Below are positions 7,361-19,400 of a stretch of 27,461 nucleotides of DNA, in pieces. Position numbers and translations under genes: made by a program. Within the stretch, counting starts at the first letter, position 1; every line of letters starts with the position of its first letter. The stretch spans positions 1 to 27,461 of the IMG/VR virus record IMGVR_UViG_3300044491_002403. One strand, written 5' to 3'. The notes beneath the pieces were generated by a model. The model had not been told where the DNA came from and searched no databases. It worked only from the letters and a program-made list of their open reading frames with translations. The stretch is from a virus.

Positions 7361-10300
7361 ATGGCAATAAATAGATTTACAAAATACACAGCACCTCAGT
7401 TTGTACAAGCATACGATCCGTACCCTGTGCAACAGATGATGGGACTTGCTCAACATCAACAAAGACGATTTGATCAAATAGATACTGCTATTGGTAAAGC
7501 ATACTCTGATGCTGTAATAAAGCCTGGTCTTTCTGTTGAAGGTCGTAGAACGGCTGCTGCAGTAAACAAAGAAAGAAAAGAACAGCTTGATAGTCTTGTA
7601 AATGATTTTTATGAAAATCGTAATGTTAGAGGTGCTGTAAGAGGTTTATCAGAACTATCTTCTAATTGGAAAAACGATTCACGTGCTGACTTTGTAAATG
7701 CAGATCGTGAACTTATGAAACCTGTTCTTAATCAAACAGGTCAAGAAGGTTATGGTGATTATTATACACATAAGTCTTACAACCCTACTACAGGAGAACA
7801 TACATTAGGTTATACTGATGAACAAATAGCAGCAGGTATTGCTCCTACAATGGCTGATTATGGTGCTATGAGCAATCCTGGATCTTCATCAGCATTTAAA
7901 ACATATATTGACCCTGTAAAAGATGTTGTATTTCAAAACGTATCACAGGATGCTCAAGGTAATCTTATTACACAAGATGGTAAATATCTTAACTCTAAAG
8001 TATTCTTAGAAAGAGCAGGAGCTGATCTTGATAAACTAAGTTCTGATGGAGTACATCTTGATAATGTATCAGATGCATCACCAGAAACACAACAATTTAT
8101 TGCTTGGAAAAAACGTGAGTATGAACTTAATGGTAAAGAATATACTGCAGATCATTTTAAAGCAGATTATCTTACTGAAGTAGAAAAGTATGCATTTGGT
8201 CCTCAAATAAAAACATCAATAAAAGGTTCATCTGGATCTACATCTTCTGCTGCAGATAATATAACTCCAAACCCGTTAGCTAACGCTGTTACAACAAATA
8301 CTATGGCGCGTGATCGTCAAATAAATAAAGATATAGCCGAAGACGGAACAAAAACTTTTTTAAGTAATATAGGTATCCAAGATTATGAAACTGCTACTAC
8401 ACTTACTGTTGATCCTACAAATGAAGCTGCTGTTGCAGAAAGAGATGCTGCTCTTGAAAAAAGTGTAGGTGAAAAAGTCGAAAAACAAATGGGTTCCAAG
8501 TATCATTATAGAAGAAATAAGAATACTGGAAAAATGGAAAAGCAACCTAAATACAGTGAAGCTGAAATTAAATCTAAAAAAGCAGAAGAAATTAAAAAAG
8601 TAAAACAAGGTTTAGATAAGCTTTTCTATTTTAGACAAAAAGCAATTGACAAACTTACACCTAAAGAGTTTGAGATGTTGCAATTTAATGATGACGGAAC
8701 TATTGATCTTAAACCAGAACACAAAAAAACTTTAGAAGAAAAGATAGCAAATAGTTTTAGTGTAGAAGGAATTCCTTTTGACGCAGAAGGTTTTACAAGA
8801 GTAGCCAAAGAAGCAGGAGCTAATTGGGGAGAACTTTCTGAGTTTTTAGAAATTGTTAAATCTCCAGATGCATTAAATAAATTAGGAGCAAGCGGAAAAG
8901 GAATAAAAACACTGTTTAACATTGGTTCTAAAATGGCAGGAGGAGCTGAGTCTTTTTTAAAAGGAGTTTCAAATATTTCTGAAGATTTTATAGACAACCC
9001 TCTTTATAAGATTGAAAATACTATAGATGAAGATATGAAAAACCATTATGGTGATAGAGAGTTCTACAATACTAAAATGTATCTTAAAGATAAAGGTGCT
9101 ATGGGTATAACAACTATGGTAGACCCTGTACATCAAGAACTATATTCTATTGCTGTAGCAAATGCTGAAGATGTAGGAAGACTATCTGTTGCAGGTAAAC
9201 CCATAAAAAGAAGTGACCTTGAAGATGAAGAAACTACTACAGAAATAGAAGTAGACTTTAGAGGAGATGGAGCGTTTTTTGATCCCAATGCAATAGAGTT
9301 TGACTTTGTAGGAGACGGTTATAAGATATATGCTACAGGTCTAATGAAAAAGAAAGTAAAAACAGATAATGGTTTTTCTGAAACACATAGTCAAAAAGAA
9401 TATCAAGTTGATATTACAGATGCTTTTATGCAAAAAATGCCTCAATCAGAAGCGAATCAATTGTTATATCAAGATGCGATAATTGATATTGCATATGAAC
9501 TTACTCCTAATAGTGGTGAAAGTGTTCCTGTCTATTTAAATCAAAAAATGTCAAAAGAAGCTGAAGAAGTTCTTGGTGGAGACGCTGCAAGTATATCAAA
9601 AAGAACAGTAGGTAATCAAGATCTTTTTAGTATCAGTGGTAAGGTAGCTATTTACAATGAACAAGGAGAACCTGAAATTGTAGATGCTGAAACCTATGTT
9701 GATAAAAAAGGTAAAATGCCTTTTATTGATATAAGTCAAAAAGAAATGTTAGGTATCTCAAAAGAAATAGCAATGGCTCTTCCTTTCTTAAAAGGTGACC
9801 AAGCATTAAGCATGACAGAAGCTGAACAACTTGCTGTTACTGAAGCTGATATAAAACCAACAGAAGTAGAATCATTTGATGTTGGTGTATTTAAATTGAA
9901 TACTCAAGAAGATAGTTCTCCTCAAAGACAAGAGGCAATAGGTTTTGCTACAAATGAAAATGAGTATGTTCCTGTAAATCAAATGACTCCTGAACAACAA
10001 ACTAATTACGCTTCTCATCTATTTGTAAACGGTAAAGGCGGTTGGGATCAATGGAATGTTGCTGCAACTGCAGATGATGGTTCATTTGAAAATGCTAAAT
10101 TCGCAAATGCTGTAGGTTTACTATCAGACCTGAACGAATCAGGTAAAGAAATTACAGCACAAACCGTATATGACAAAATCAAAGATTCTGCTCCTGGAGC
10201 AAGTATTCAAAAAGTAAGATCTGTAATGAGTGAGTTCTCTCAACCAATGCTACAAACAAAAGCAAAAAGTGGTTATACTCAAAGTAGTATAGCTGCGGAA

Positions 10301-10396
10301 ACAGGACTTACAGATGCTATGATTGCTATTGCAACCATTATGGCAGATTCAGGATTCAATACAGACGCTGTTACTATCAACAGAAAGAGCAAGTAA
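7361..10396 (+). CDS. Putative internal virion (cargo/ejection) protein
   Basis: 1011 residues with no enzymatic motif that I can recognise. The N terminus (residues 1-110) is helical, with a QFVQAYDPYPVQQMM segment followed by a Gln/Arg-rich helix. This is a layout I associate with crAss-like virion proteins near the polymerase gene. A Ser/Thr/Gly linker lies near residues 290-300. A highly charged Lys/Glu helical stretch covers about 376-430, and a Gly/Lys-rich amphipathic stretch about 505-545 (GIKTLFNIGSKMAGGAESFL). The rest alternates acidic helices and beta strands, and no signal peptide is seen. It starts 3 bases after the preceding stop and ends 6 bases before the polymerase gene, so it is almost certainly co-transcribed with it. 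In well-studied crAss-like virions, proteins from this region are packed in the tail and capsid and delivered on infection. The cargo role here rests on context. Confidence 0.5.
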   Translation: MAINRFTKYTAPQFVQAYDPYPVQQMMGLAQHQQRRFDQIDTAIGKAYSDAVIKPGLSVEGRRTAAAVNKERKEQLDSLVNDFYENRNVRGAVRGLSELSSNWKNDSRADFVNADRELMKPVLNQTGQEGYGDYYTHKSYNPTTGEHTLGYTDEQIAAGIAPTMADYGAMSNPGSSSAFKTYIDPVKDVVFQNVSQDAQGNLITQDGKYLNSKVFLERAGADLDKLSSDGVHLDNVSDASPETQQFIAWKKREYELNGKEYTADHFKADYLTEVEKYAFGPQIKTSIKGSSGSTSSAADNITPNPLANAVTTNTMARDRQINKDIAEDGTKTFLSNIGIQDYETATTLTVDPTNEAAVAERDAALEKSVGEKVEKQMGSKYHYRRNKNTGKMEKQPKYSEAEIKSKKAEEIKKVKQGLDKLFYFRQKAIDKLTPKEFEMLQFNDDGTIDLKPEHKKTLEEKIANSFSVEGIPFDAEGFTRVAKEAGANWGELSEFLEIVKSPDALNKLGASGKGIKTLFNIGSKMAGGAESFLKGVSNISEDFIDNPLYKIENTIDEDMKNHYGDREFYNTKMYLKDKGAMGITTMVDPVHQELYSIAVANAEDVGRLSVAGKPIKRSDLEDEETTTEIEVDFRGDGAFFDPNAIEFDFVGDGYKIYATGLMKKKVKTDNGFSETHSQKEYQVDITDAFMQKMPQSEANQLLYQDAIIDIAYELTPNSGESVPVYLNQKMSKEAEEVLGGDAASISKRTVGNQDLFSISGKVAIYNEQGEPEIVDAETYVDKKGKMPFIDISQKEMLGISKEIAMALPFLKGDQALSMTEAEQLAVTEADIKPTEVESFDVGVFKLNTQEDSSPQRQEAIGFATNENEYVPVNQMTPEQQTNYASHLFVNGKGGWDQWNVAATADDGSFENAKFANAVGLLSDLNESGKEITAQTVYDKIKDSAPGASIQKVRSVMSEFSQPMLQTKAKSGYTQSSIAAETGLTDAMIAIATIMADSGFNTDAVTINRKSK

Positions 10397-10402
10397 ATTT
10401 AC

Positions 10403-13400
10403 ATGAGAAATTTAAGACTTACACCTTTAAGAAAAGGTCAGGCAGTATTAGGGCAAGAACAGATTGACCCTGCTACAAGCCTACCTACAAGTACAGAAGA
10501 TAGACAACCATTACGTTTAAGACCACCATCGGCACCTAAATCATCAATGCCTGTTTTGGCATCACCAGAAATAGATTCAGGTTTTGATGTAGACTATTCT
10601 GAACTTGATAGACCTATCAATCCCATGCGTAATATTGAAGACCAACTTGCTGATACGCAATCAGGTTTTCAAATGACAATGAATGCTCTTGGTCGTGCAG
10701 GAGCAGAAGTAGGTTTAGGTACTCTTGAAGGTATAAGTTATTTAGCAGACTTTGAGCAAATGGGAAATATTCTTCAAGGTGAAGAGGAAGAATATAGTAA
10801 CTGGTTTGCTGATTTTATGAAACAAGGTAAAGAAGCTGTTCGTGAAGCAGCTCCTGTATATCGTACAGAAGAAGCACAAGCAGGGTTTGCTCCATTTGAT
10901 TCTACATGGTGGGCAAGTAATGCAGAAAGTATTGCATCTACATTATCGCTTATGGTTCCTGCTGCAGGTGCAGTCAGAGGATTGTCAATGATAGGAAAAG
11001 CTGCACGTGCTGGTCTTAAAGGTACTCAGATAGCTACAAGAGCAAAGAATACATCAGCAGCTATCAAAGCAGCTAACAATCTCATATACGGTAAGAATGC
11101 TTCAAATGTAATGAAAGGCGCAAGCCAAGCTGTTATATCCCGATATATGGAGAATACAATGGAGGCATCTGAAGTATTTAAAAATTCATATGAGCAGTTA
11201 CTTGCAGAAGGAGTTCCAGAAGAAGAAGCAAGACAACGTGCAGGTAAGGGTGCATCACAATCTTGGAATACCAATTGGGTAAACTTAGGTTTTGATATGA
11301 TGCAGTACATTACTCTTACTAAGGGTATGAACGCTGCAAACTTTGCATCTAAAGAGTTCCGTAAGAATGCAATGGGTAAAGCAAAAGATTACCTTGCTAA
11401 TATGGGACAGGAAGCTGCAGAAGAAGGTATTCAATTTGTTACTGGTGCTGAAGCTGAACGTGCTGCTGTAGAAGGTAAAAGTTACTTTGAGCTTAAAGGT
11501 TTAGGCACACGTATGGCAGACTATCTTACTGATCCTGAAATGCAATCTGCAATGTTCTTAGGAGCTGTAGGTGGAGGTGTATTTGAAGCTTTTGGCGGTA
11601 TAGCTAATAAGGTTGCAGGTGTAGATAAATCTGCTGATGCATATCTTGCTACAGTTAAATCACTTGACAATGGTGATATTAAAACTGCTCATATGGTGCA
11701 AGGTACAAAACTTGCAGAGCAAGCATTTGCTTATTCACAAGCAGGTAGACTTGGAGATCTAAAAGGATTCTATCAAGAGATGGCAGATGCTACAGACGAG
11801 CAGCTAACTCAAAAAGGAATGTCTACTGAAGAAATTGCTGACAAAAGAAAACGTGATGCGGAGATTCTTTCAGACATTGATTATTTAGGTGAAACATATT
11901 CTACAATATTCAACGATACTACTAAGACATTTGATCAGAAAGCTGACGAGTTAGGTCTTTTATTTGAAACAAGAGTACAGGAACGTACAAGAGGTGCTCT
12001 TGAAAATAGTTATTCAGAATTGAAAACAGAGGCATTGAAAACAATGTCTGAAACTCAATTCACCTATAAAGAGAATGTAGGTAGACTTGCAAGACTTACA
12101 TTATATAAAAAAGCAGTCGAAAAAAGACTCAAAGGTAAACCAGGGCTTGCATCTTTAACAGAACAACTTGACAATAAAATAAAACAAGCACAAGAAGCTG
12201 TTAACGAAAGCAAAGAAAAACTTAAAGAAGAAGGTAATACAGAAGCTATTCCTATCAGCCCTGTTGATTCTAAGTTGTTCGGTGACCCCGCAAACCCTGA
12301 TGCTCCAGGTATCATACCTCAGATGGATCAGCTTACTGTAAATCAACTTGAAGTACAACGTATTCTATCTACGGCAAATACTCCTGAAGGTCAGAAAGAA
12401 CGTCAAGAACATGTTGATGCTCAAAAAACTCAAAATGCTCTAAAACAAATAAATCATAATGCTCCATATTCTGTACTTCAGAATGTATTGAATGACAACA
12501 CTCTTCCTGACTCTGCAAAGAAAGCTGTTGCAGATCAGATAGAAAAGATGGAGAAAGGGGGTGAGACAGTATTTACTGTGCCACAGGAAAATAAAGAACA
12601 AGAAGGTATGGAGCTACGATACAAAAGTAGCATCATGCTTGGTAAAGACATTAATGCTCTAAGACAAAAAGGAGCAAACGTTGCGGGTATTACAACAGGT
12701 AATGCGTTTATGAATCGATACCTTAAGGATTCTGATTTTAGAAAAGCAGCAAACGAGCATTTCAAGCAACTAAGAGAGCAAGCTGAAAAAACACAGGTAC
12801 CTGATACATCTGTACCTCAACCTTCAAATGAACAACCTTCTACTGCTGATAATACAGTAAATGGAAATGCAAGCACACCTTCTTATACTGACAATAAGTA
12901 TAATGAAGGAGTAGCAAACGAAGGTGATACTCACTATGTACAGACCAATGAGTTTGTAATGACAGAGTATAATGATGGCTATCTTAGGATAACTGGTGTT
13001 GAAGGCATCAATCCTAAAGAAAAGTTTTCTATGGAAGAAGGAGCAGCCAAAATCATGGAAGTGCTCGGTGTAGATGCAGGAAACATTCCAGAAGGAGGTC
13101 TTTGGGTACTAAAAGATAATCAAGGTCAACCTGTAAGAAGTAATATTAATACTCTTAAAAAAGATGGAGAAGTTGTAGGAGAACTTATGAGCGAAGAGGA
13201 TTTTAGAATCCTTAATGATCCTAATGTAGATCTGTTCGGTAAGAAACTCAAAATGACGCTGCTTCTTGATTATGATTTCAGTCCTACGTTCAAGTTTGTC
13301 GGTCAACAGACTCCTGTTAACAATATGCTTGTAGTTGTCAGCACTGAGGTTGACGGTAAAGAAGTGCGTCTCGGCATGCTCAGAACTACAAAGAAAGGTG

Positions 13401-16400
13401 ACAACAGTGCTATTACACAGTTGCGTAAGAATCTATACGAGCAGTGGGCAGCATCAGGAAGAACATCTGGTACATTTGAGTTTGATACAGAAGTTACTAT
13501 CAACGGTCGTAAGAACGGTTCGTTGAATACTGTAGAACAATTGAATGACCCACATACTATAGTTTATGAGAATGAAGAGGTTTACTTTGGTATTGTAACT
13601 GTTGAGGATGGCAAAGTTGTTATTCTTGACAACAATGCTTTTGAAAAACAAGAAGAGTATGAAGACTTTGTAAATCAAACATACAGTCGTGAGTCAGGTC
13701 TTATAGATCATCCAGGACAAGCAGTTCAATTCATACGTTCTTCAAGCGGTACATATATTCCTACATATCTATTTGCAAAAGCTTTAGAAAGCAATCCTGA
13801 AGTCATGCAGGAAGTGCGTGAAAAAGTTGAAGCATTCTATGAAGCCGTAAAAGTCAAAGACGGTGTAATGACTGCTCGTGAAACTATTAAGAGTGAGTTT
13901 GAAAAATTACAGACAGAACTTGATGCACGTGTATCTGGTAGAGTAGTATATGATGAGATCAACGATACCCTTACAGTAAAAGAAGTAAGAAACGAGCAAG
14001 GGGAAATTGTAGACATGGTAGGTCTTGATGTAGATGGAGTTATGGATATTCTATCAAAACGTGTAATGCGTTTAGACCTTAAGAAAATAAATACTCCAGG
14101 TTACAATGAGATGGTGTCAAAGCAAGGTAGAGTAAAATCGAACGTCTCTCCTTCTCAGCACACATTCAATTCAAACATCGAAATGAATTTGAATGATGTT
14201 ACTGTAACGCCTCAGTTAACTGCTGCAGAAACATTTGAAGCACTTGGGCTTACAGTACCTCAAACACAACCTACTACTACTACTAAAGAGGGAAAGCCTA
14301 TACTTCAAACAAGAACTGATAAGAAAGGTAGAACTATTGAAGTTGAAACTGCTACCAGTGTAGACGGTGGTATTACTACTACAAAGTATGAAGCTTTTAG
14401 AATTGATGAGAAAGGTAGAAGAAAATTAACTGGTTCAGGATATGTTACTACGGTAGGAGAGCTACGTTCTAAACTTCTTGAAGCAGATAGTGTAGATGCT
14501 CTTGAAGGTTTAGATGATTCTGCAGAGGTAGTAATTCTTGAAGAAAGTATTGGTGATACTGGTTCACGTGTTACTTTCAAAGTTCCAGGTGCTGCTGACA
14601 TAACAACTTTAACTAATAATCTAATAGTTACACCTTTTGATGCTACAACAGCACCTACTACTGAAGGAACTGTAGAGATACCTGTAAATGATATGACTAT
14701 TGTCTACAACCCTCAGACGGGTGAGATGACATTTAAAACTACAGGTGGTACTCCTAATGAGACAGTAAGCAACAAAGCTCTTGTAAGATATGAAACCACT
14801 CAAGGTACTTTAAGAAGAGTTACATATAATAATACTGAATATGCGATATTATCAGATGATCGTATCATATCATTGAGTAAAACATCTGCAGGTAAAGAGG
14901 TTTATAAAACAGGTCCTCAAAGAAATAAGATTCTTGAACAAGCAGGAGAAGTATCTGCACCTGTACAAACTGAAGCATCTGTTACTGAAGAAACTACAAC
15001 TGTTCCAGATGTAGATCCTTTTGACTTAGATATAGATCTTGATTCAGATAAAACTGATGATACAAGAACAAGAGAGGTAAACGAAAATATAGAGTATGAA
15101 GAGTGGGATCAAGAAGAAGAGCTTGCTTGGTTCAAAGAAAATTATCCTGATGTACCTGTAGAGGTTCTTAATGATATACGTGAGGTTGTAGGTAACGGAG
15201 GTCCCGATGCATGGGGATTATTCCGTAATGCTTCTGTATACATTCAAAGTAACGCAGCTAAAGGTACAGCATACCACGAAGCATTTCACGCTGTATTCAA
15301 TCTTATGCTTACTGAAAAAGAGCGTAAAGCGATTCTTGAGGCAGGTGAAAGCTTTGCAGTAGGTGCTATAAACATAGAAGAATATTGGGCAGATAAATTT
15401 ATGGAGTACCAACTTGCTGAAGGTGCTACTGCTTATACTCTGCCTCAGAAGATAGCTGACTTTTTTAAGCGTCTATGGCAGATGATTCGTATTGCAGGAG
15501 AGCGTGTAGGTATTGGTTCTGCTTCTATGAATGATTACATGTATCGTGTAAGCAAAGGTCTTTATGCTAAGAAAGGAATGTCTAAGCTTGGTGATGTAAA
15601 TTTCAAAAGAAATATTACAAGGTATAAAGTAAACAATACTGCACAGAACGGAATGCTTAACTCTTCAGAGAAGGTATTTGCAAAACGTTTTATAAATGGT
15701 GTTGTCATTGATAAAATCCTACCTATATACAGAAGCAAAGAAAATCTTGTAAATGATAATACTCTTGATGATAGAGAAACCCTTAGGAAAATTGTTTCAA
15801 GTAAATCTAAGAATCCTCTTATGTCATTGCAAGGTGTATATACTGTAGCTTACACGCAACTTAATAAAGAGCTTGTAGAATATAAAAAAGATCCTGAAAA
15901 GAATGCAGTAAAAATAAGTCAGCTTGAGCGTACTCTTCAAACTATGACAATCAATGAAGAAGGTACTACTGATGAAGGTGCACTTATTCCTCGTAGAAAA
16001 GAAGATGGTACTGTAGTATTCAGACCTTTCTTAGGTAATCTTGTTACAGGACTTGCAAACTATGGTATAAGATACAATGTATTCAGTGAAGATGTTAACC
16101 CTACTACGTTTGCTGAAACAACTGAACTGCTTGAAGAAACAGAGGATGTCATTGAGAACTGGATGGTCAAAGAGAAATTCATGGGACCATTTGAAAAGTT
16201 CAGTCAAAAAGCATCAAGAATATTTTCAACAATAAAATCCAATGAATCATTTGCAGGATTTACAATCTATGAAAACCCTTCAAACGTAAAAGGTACACTT
16301 ATATACGAACTATCAGACTCAGGCTCTACAGATGAGATGATGGAGAATCTACGTCTTCTTTCGTTATATAAACCTCAGTATGAAAAGTTATATGACTATC

Positions 16401-19400
16401 TAAAAGACAACAACGAAGTACGTTCTGAATTTTGGATTAATATAGGTCAAAGAAAGAATACAGAGTTTATACTGATGTATGCAAAAGATGACGGTAGTGC
16501 AGCACCTTCATCAAGCAATAAAAGAAATCTTAAACGAGACCTTGTAGAAAACTTCAGGTATAATTTCTACAACAACTCCAAGTATTATAATCCTGAAGAC
16601 AACTCTGTAAAAGAGATACCTGGTCTTCAAGAGGATGTAGATGTTTTAGCTGAGATTGTAAAAGATGTACAAGGTATTGTAAATAATAATCGCGTTAGAC
16701 CGAATGCAGAAAACTTTAGCCTTACTGATGATCAGATTGATGCTATATATAAAATAACTTCAAAATACAAGCTTGATTTATCTAAAGAAAGAATGAAGCA
16801 GGTGTTTACAGCAAAAGAAGGTGAAATATTACAACCTCTTAAAAGATTCTTAGAATTTGCAGGAACACGAGCCACACAGGGTAAAGGTCTTACTACATTT
16901 TTAAATAAACTACAATCAGGTAAAAACCCTTTCTTCGGAGAAGATCTATCAGGTATAAAGTCTATTGAAAAAATGATGGATGTTGTAATGATGGCTGATG
17001 AACAGCGTTATCAACCTTCACCAAGAAACGTAAATGGAGATACTATCTATACAGTATTGCAGTCAAGATTTATGTTTAAACTGCTTAATAAATTTAAAAG
17101 TAAAAACAGTAAAGGGTTTTATAATAATACTCACATAGATGAGTATATGCAAGATCCTTTTTATGAAAACTCTCCTTTTCTTAAAGCAATAGAAGGAGAT
17201 GTAAATCTTCGTAACGAACTTGACATTGCAGTATTTGACGGTTTGCGTTATCAAGGTACAAGACAAGCAAAAGAGTATCAGGATCTTACACCTGAAGAGC
17301 TTGAATCTGTAAATATCAATGCATATTACAATCGTCAAGAAAGCGGTAACGAACCTGCTTACGGTTATTTTATGATGCCTGTACTTGCAGATTCAACATC
17401 TGCAGCTTTTGTAAAATTCAAAAAGTATACAAAAGAGGAAGCTATTCTCAATATTATAGAAACGGCTAAACAAGAAAGAGCACGTATCAATTTTATTGAG
17501 AAGTTAAAAGAAAACGGTAAAGAAGAATTTATTACCGATTCTATGGAGCAGACGGGTAGTAAGTTCCAAATGTTTCCTTTCTTAAACGGTAAAAATTTCA
17601 ATGACGATGCTGTACTTGATAAGCTTGTAAGAGAATGGGTAGAGTCTTCTATTGAATCTGAATATCAAAAAATGATAGACAGTGGTATGATAGAAGAATT
17701 TGCAAAAGGTACTAAGATAAAAAGAGGAGCAAATAACGAACTTATTGATAAAAGAATACTCAAAGGTGAAGATGGTAAATTCAATATACAAAAGTATATA
17801 GCTAATAATATGTATATGAACATGCAACTTGCAATCACATTTGCTGGAGATACTGCATTTTATAAACCTGAAAGAATAAACGGTGATTTTACGGGACAGG
17901 TTGACTTTACTGATTTTTACAAGCGTGTAAAAGAAATATGGTCACCAGGAGATTATCTGTCTGTAGATGACAATAACACTTATACAGATAAAAGTGGTAA
18001 AAAAATAAAGGTAAGAGAAAACTATAATGTTTCTTATATAGAAGATCCTACTGAAATTACAGCAATTCAATCTGCACATATAGATACGATCGATAAACTT
18101 TTTCCTAATGCTAAAGACGCTTGGATACGTAAAGCATACAGAGAACTTAATAATACAGATGCTGCTACTTGGATAGATATATTTAGATATCGTGAAATCA
18201 TGATAGGTGCAGGTAGATGGAGTGATGAAAAACAAGCTATCTATGATGATGTAATGGCAGGTAAAAAACTGTCAACCAAAGCAGCTATGGTATTCCAACC
18301 TATCAAACCGTTCAACTTCTCTCATCGAATGGTAAATACAGGAGTTGGTAAATTTATGATGCCTACACAGCATAAGAATGCAGAGATGCTTCTTACTCCT
18401 GATATGGCAATGAATAATCCAAAGCTTGAGGAAATGATGGGTAAAATGGGATACTCATTTGATAAGGCTGCTGACGGTAAAACAATAGGTTGGTCGTTCA
18501 ATGAAGCTAAACGTATTACTGACAGCATCATGTTCACATCTGCTGTAAAAGTAGGTAGGTACAATGTACAGAATGATATATCTACGATCAGTAGTGATAA
18601 TACAATATCAATGCTGAATGAGAACTATAGAATACAGCAATCTACTCCTGAACATCATATTGATTCAGAGAATCTGTTTGGTTCTCAGATACGTAAAATC
18701 ATTATGAACATTGACCCTACTGATACATTTACTGATCCTGCAACAGGAAAAGAAATATCAGGAGAAGAGGTTATTCGTAACTATCAGACTGCTATTGCTA
18801 TGAACATCAAAGAGTCTTATGACGAATTGATGAAACGTTTTAAGAATAAAGACGGCAGTACTAATATTGAAGGTCTTGTTCAGGCAATGAGAGAGCAAGC
18901 AATTGAAATGGAGTACGGTGATGAGATTGTTGAAGCATTTGAATGGCTTGATGACAATAAAACTGAAACCGTACTTCCTATGTGGCACCCACACATTGCA
19001 TCCCGTGTAGAAGCAATGATGTATTCTTACTTTAAGAATAAGGTTACTAAACAAAAGATTAACGGTATATCTGCATACAACACTACATCATACGGATTCC
19101 TTGAAAATAATGATAAAGGATTGCGTAAGCCAGATATCGTATTTGATGAAAGAGAGTATATAAAAGATGGAGTATTCTACAGTGAAAAAGAAATAAAGAA
19201 TATGAACCTTTCTTCTGAAGATCTAAAAAAATACAAAAACCCTAACTATGGTGGTATAATGCATTACGAAGCGTTACTACCTGCTCATATGAAAGGTCTT
19301 GAAGTATATGCTGACGAAGATGGTATAATCGATATAAATAAAGTACCTGAAGAGTTAAAAGAAGGTATCTTCTATCGTATTCCTACAGAAGATTACTACT

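Noticed and set aside
7046-7477. Minus-strand open frame of 143 codons, and many shorter ones opposite the large genes
   Set aside because: They lie opposite well-supported coding sequence and have Ser/Leu/Phe/Ile/Cys-rich compositions typical of antisense shadows of AT-rich genes, with no recognisable motif.
15010-15060. DLDIDLDSD stretch in the giant protein as a second polymerase active site
   Set aside because: It looks like a DxDxD motif but lies in an acidic low-complexity linker without the strand-rich barrel context seen at residues 2990-3035. It is a domain linker.
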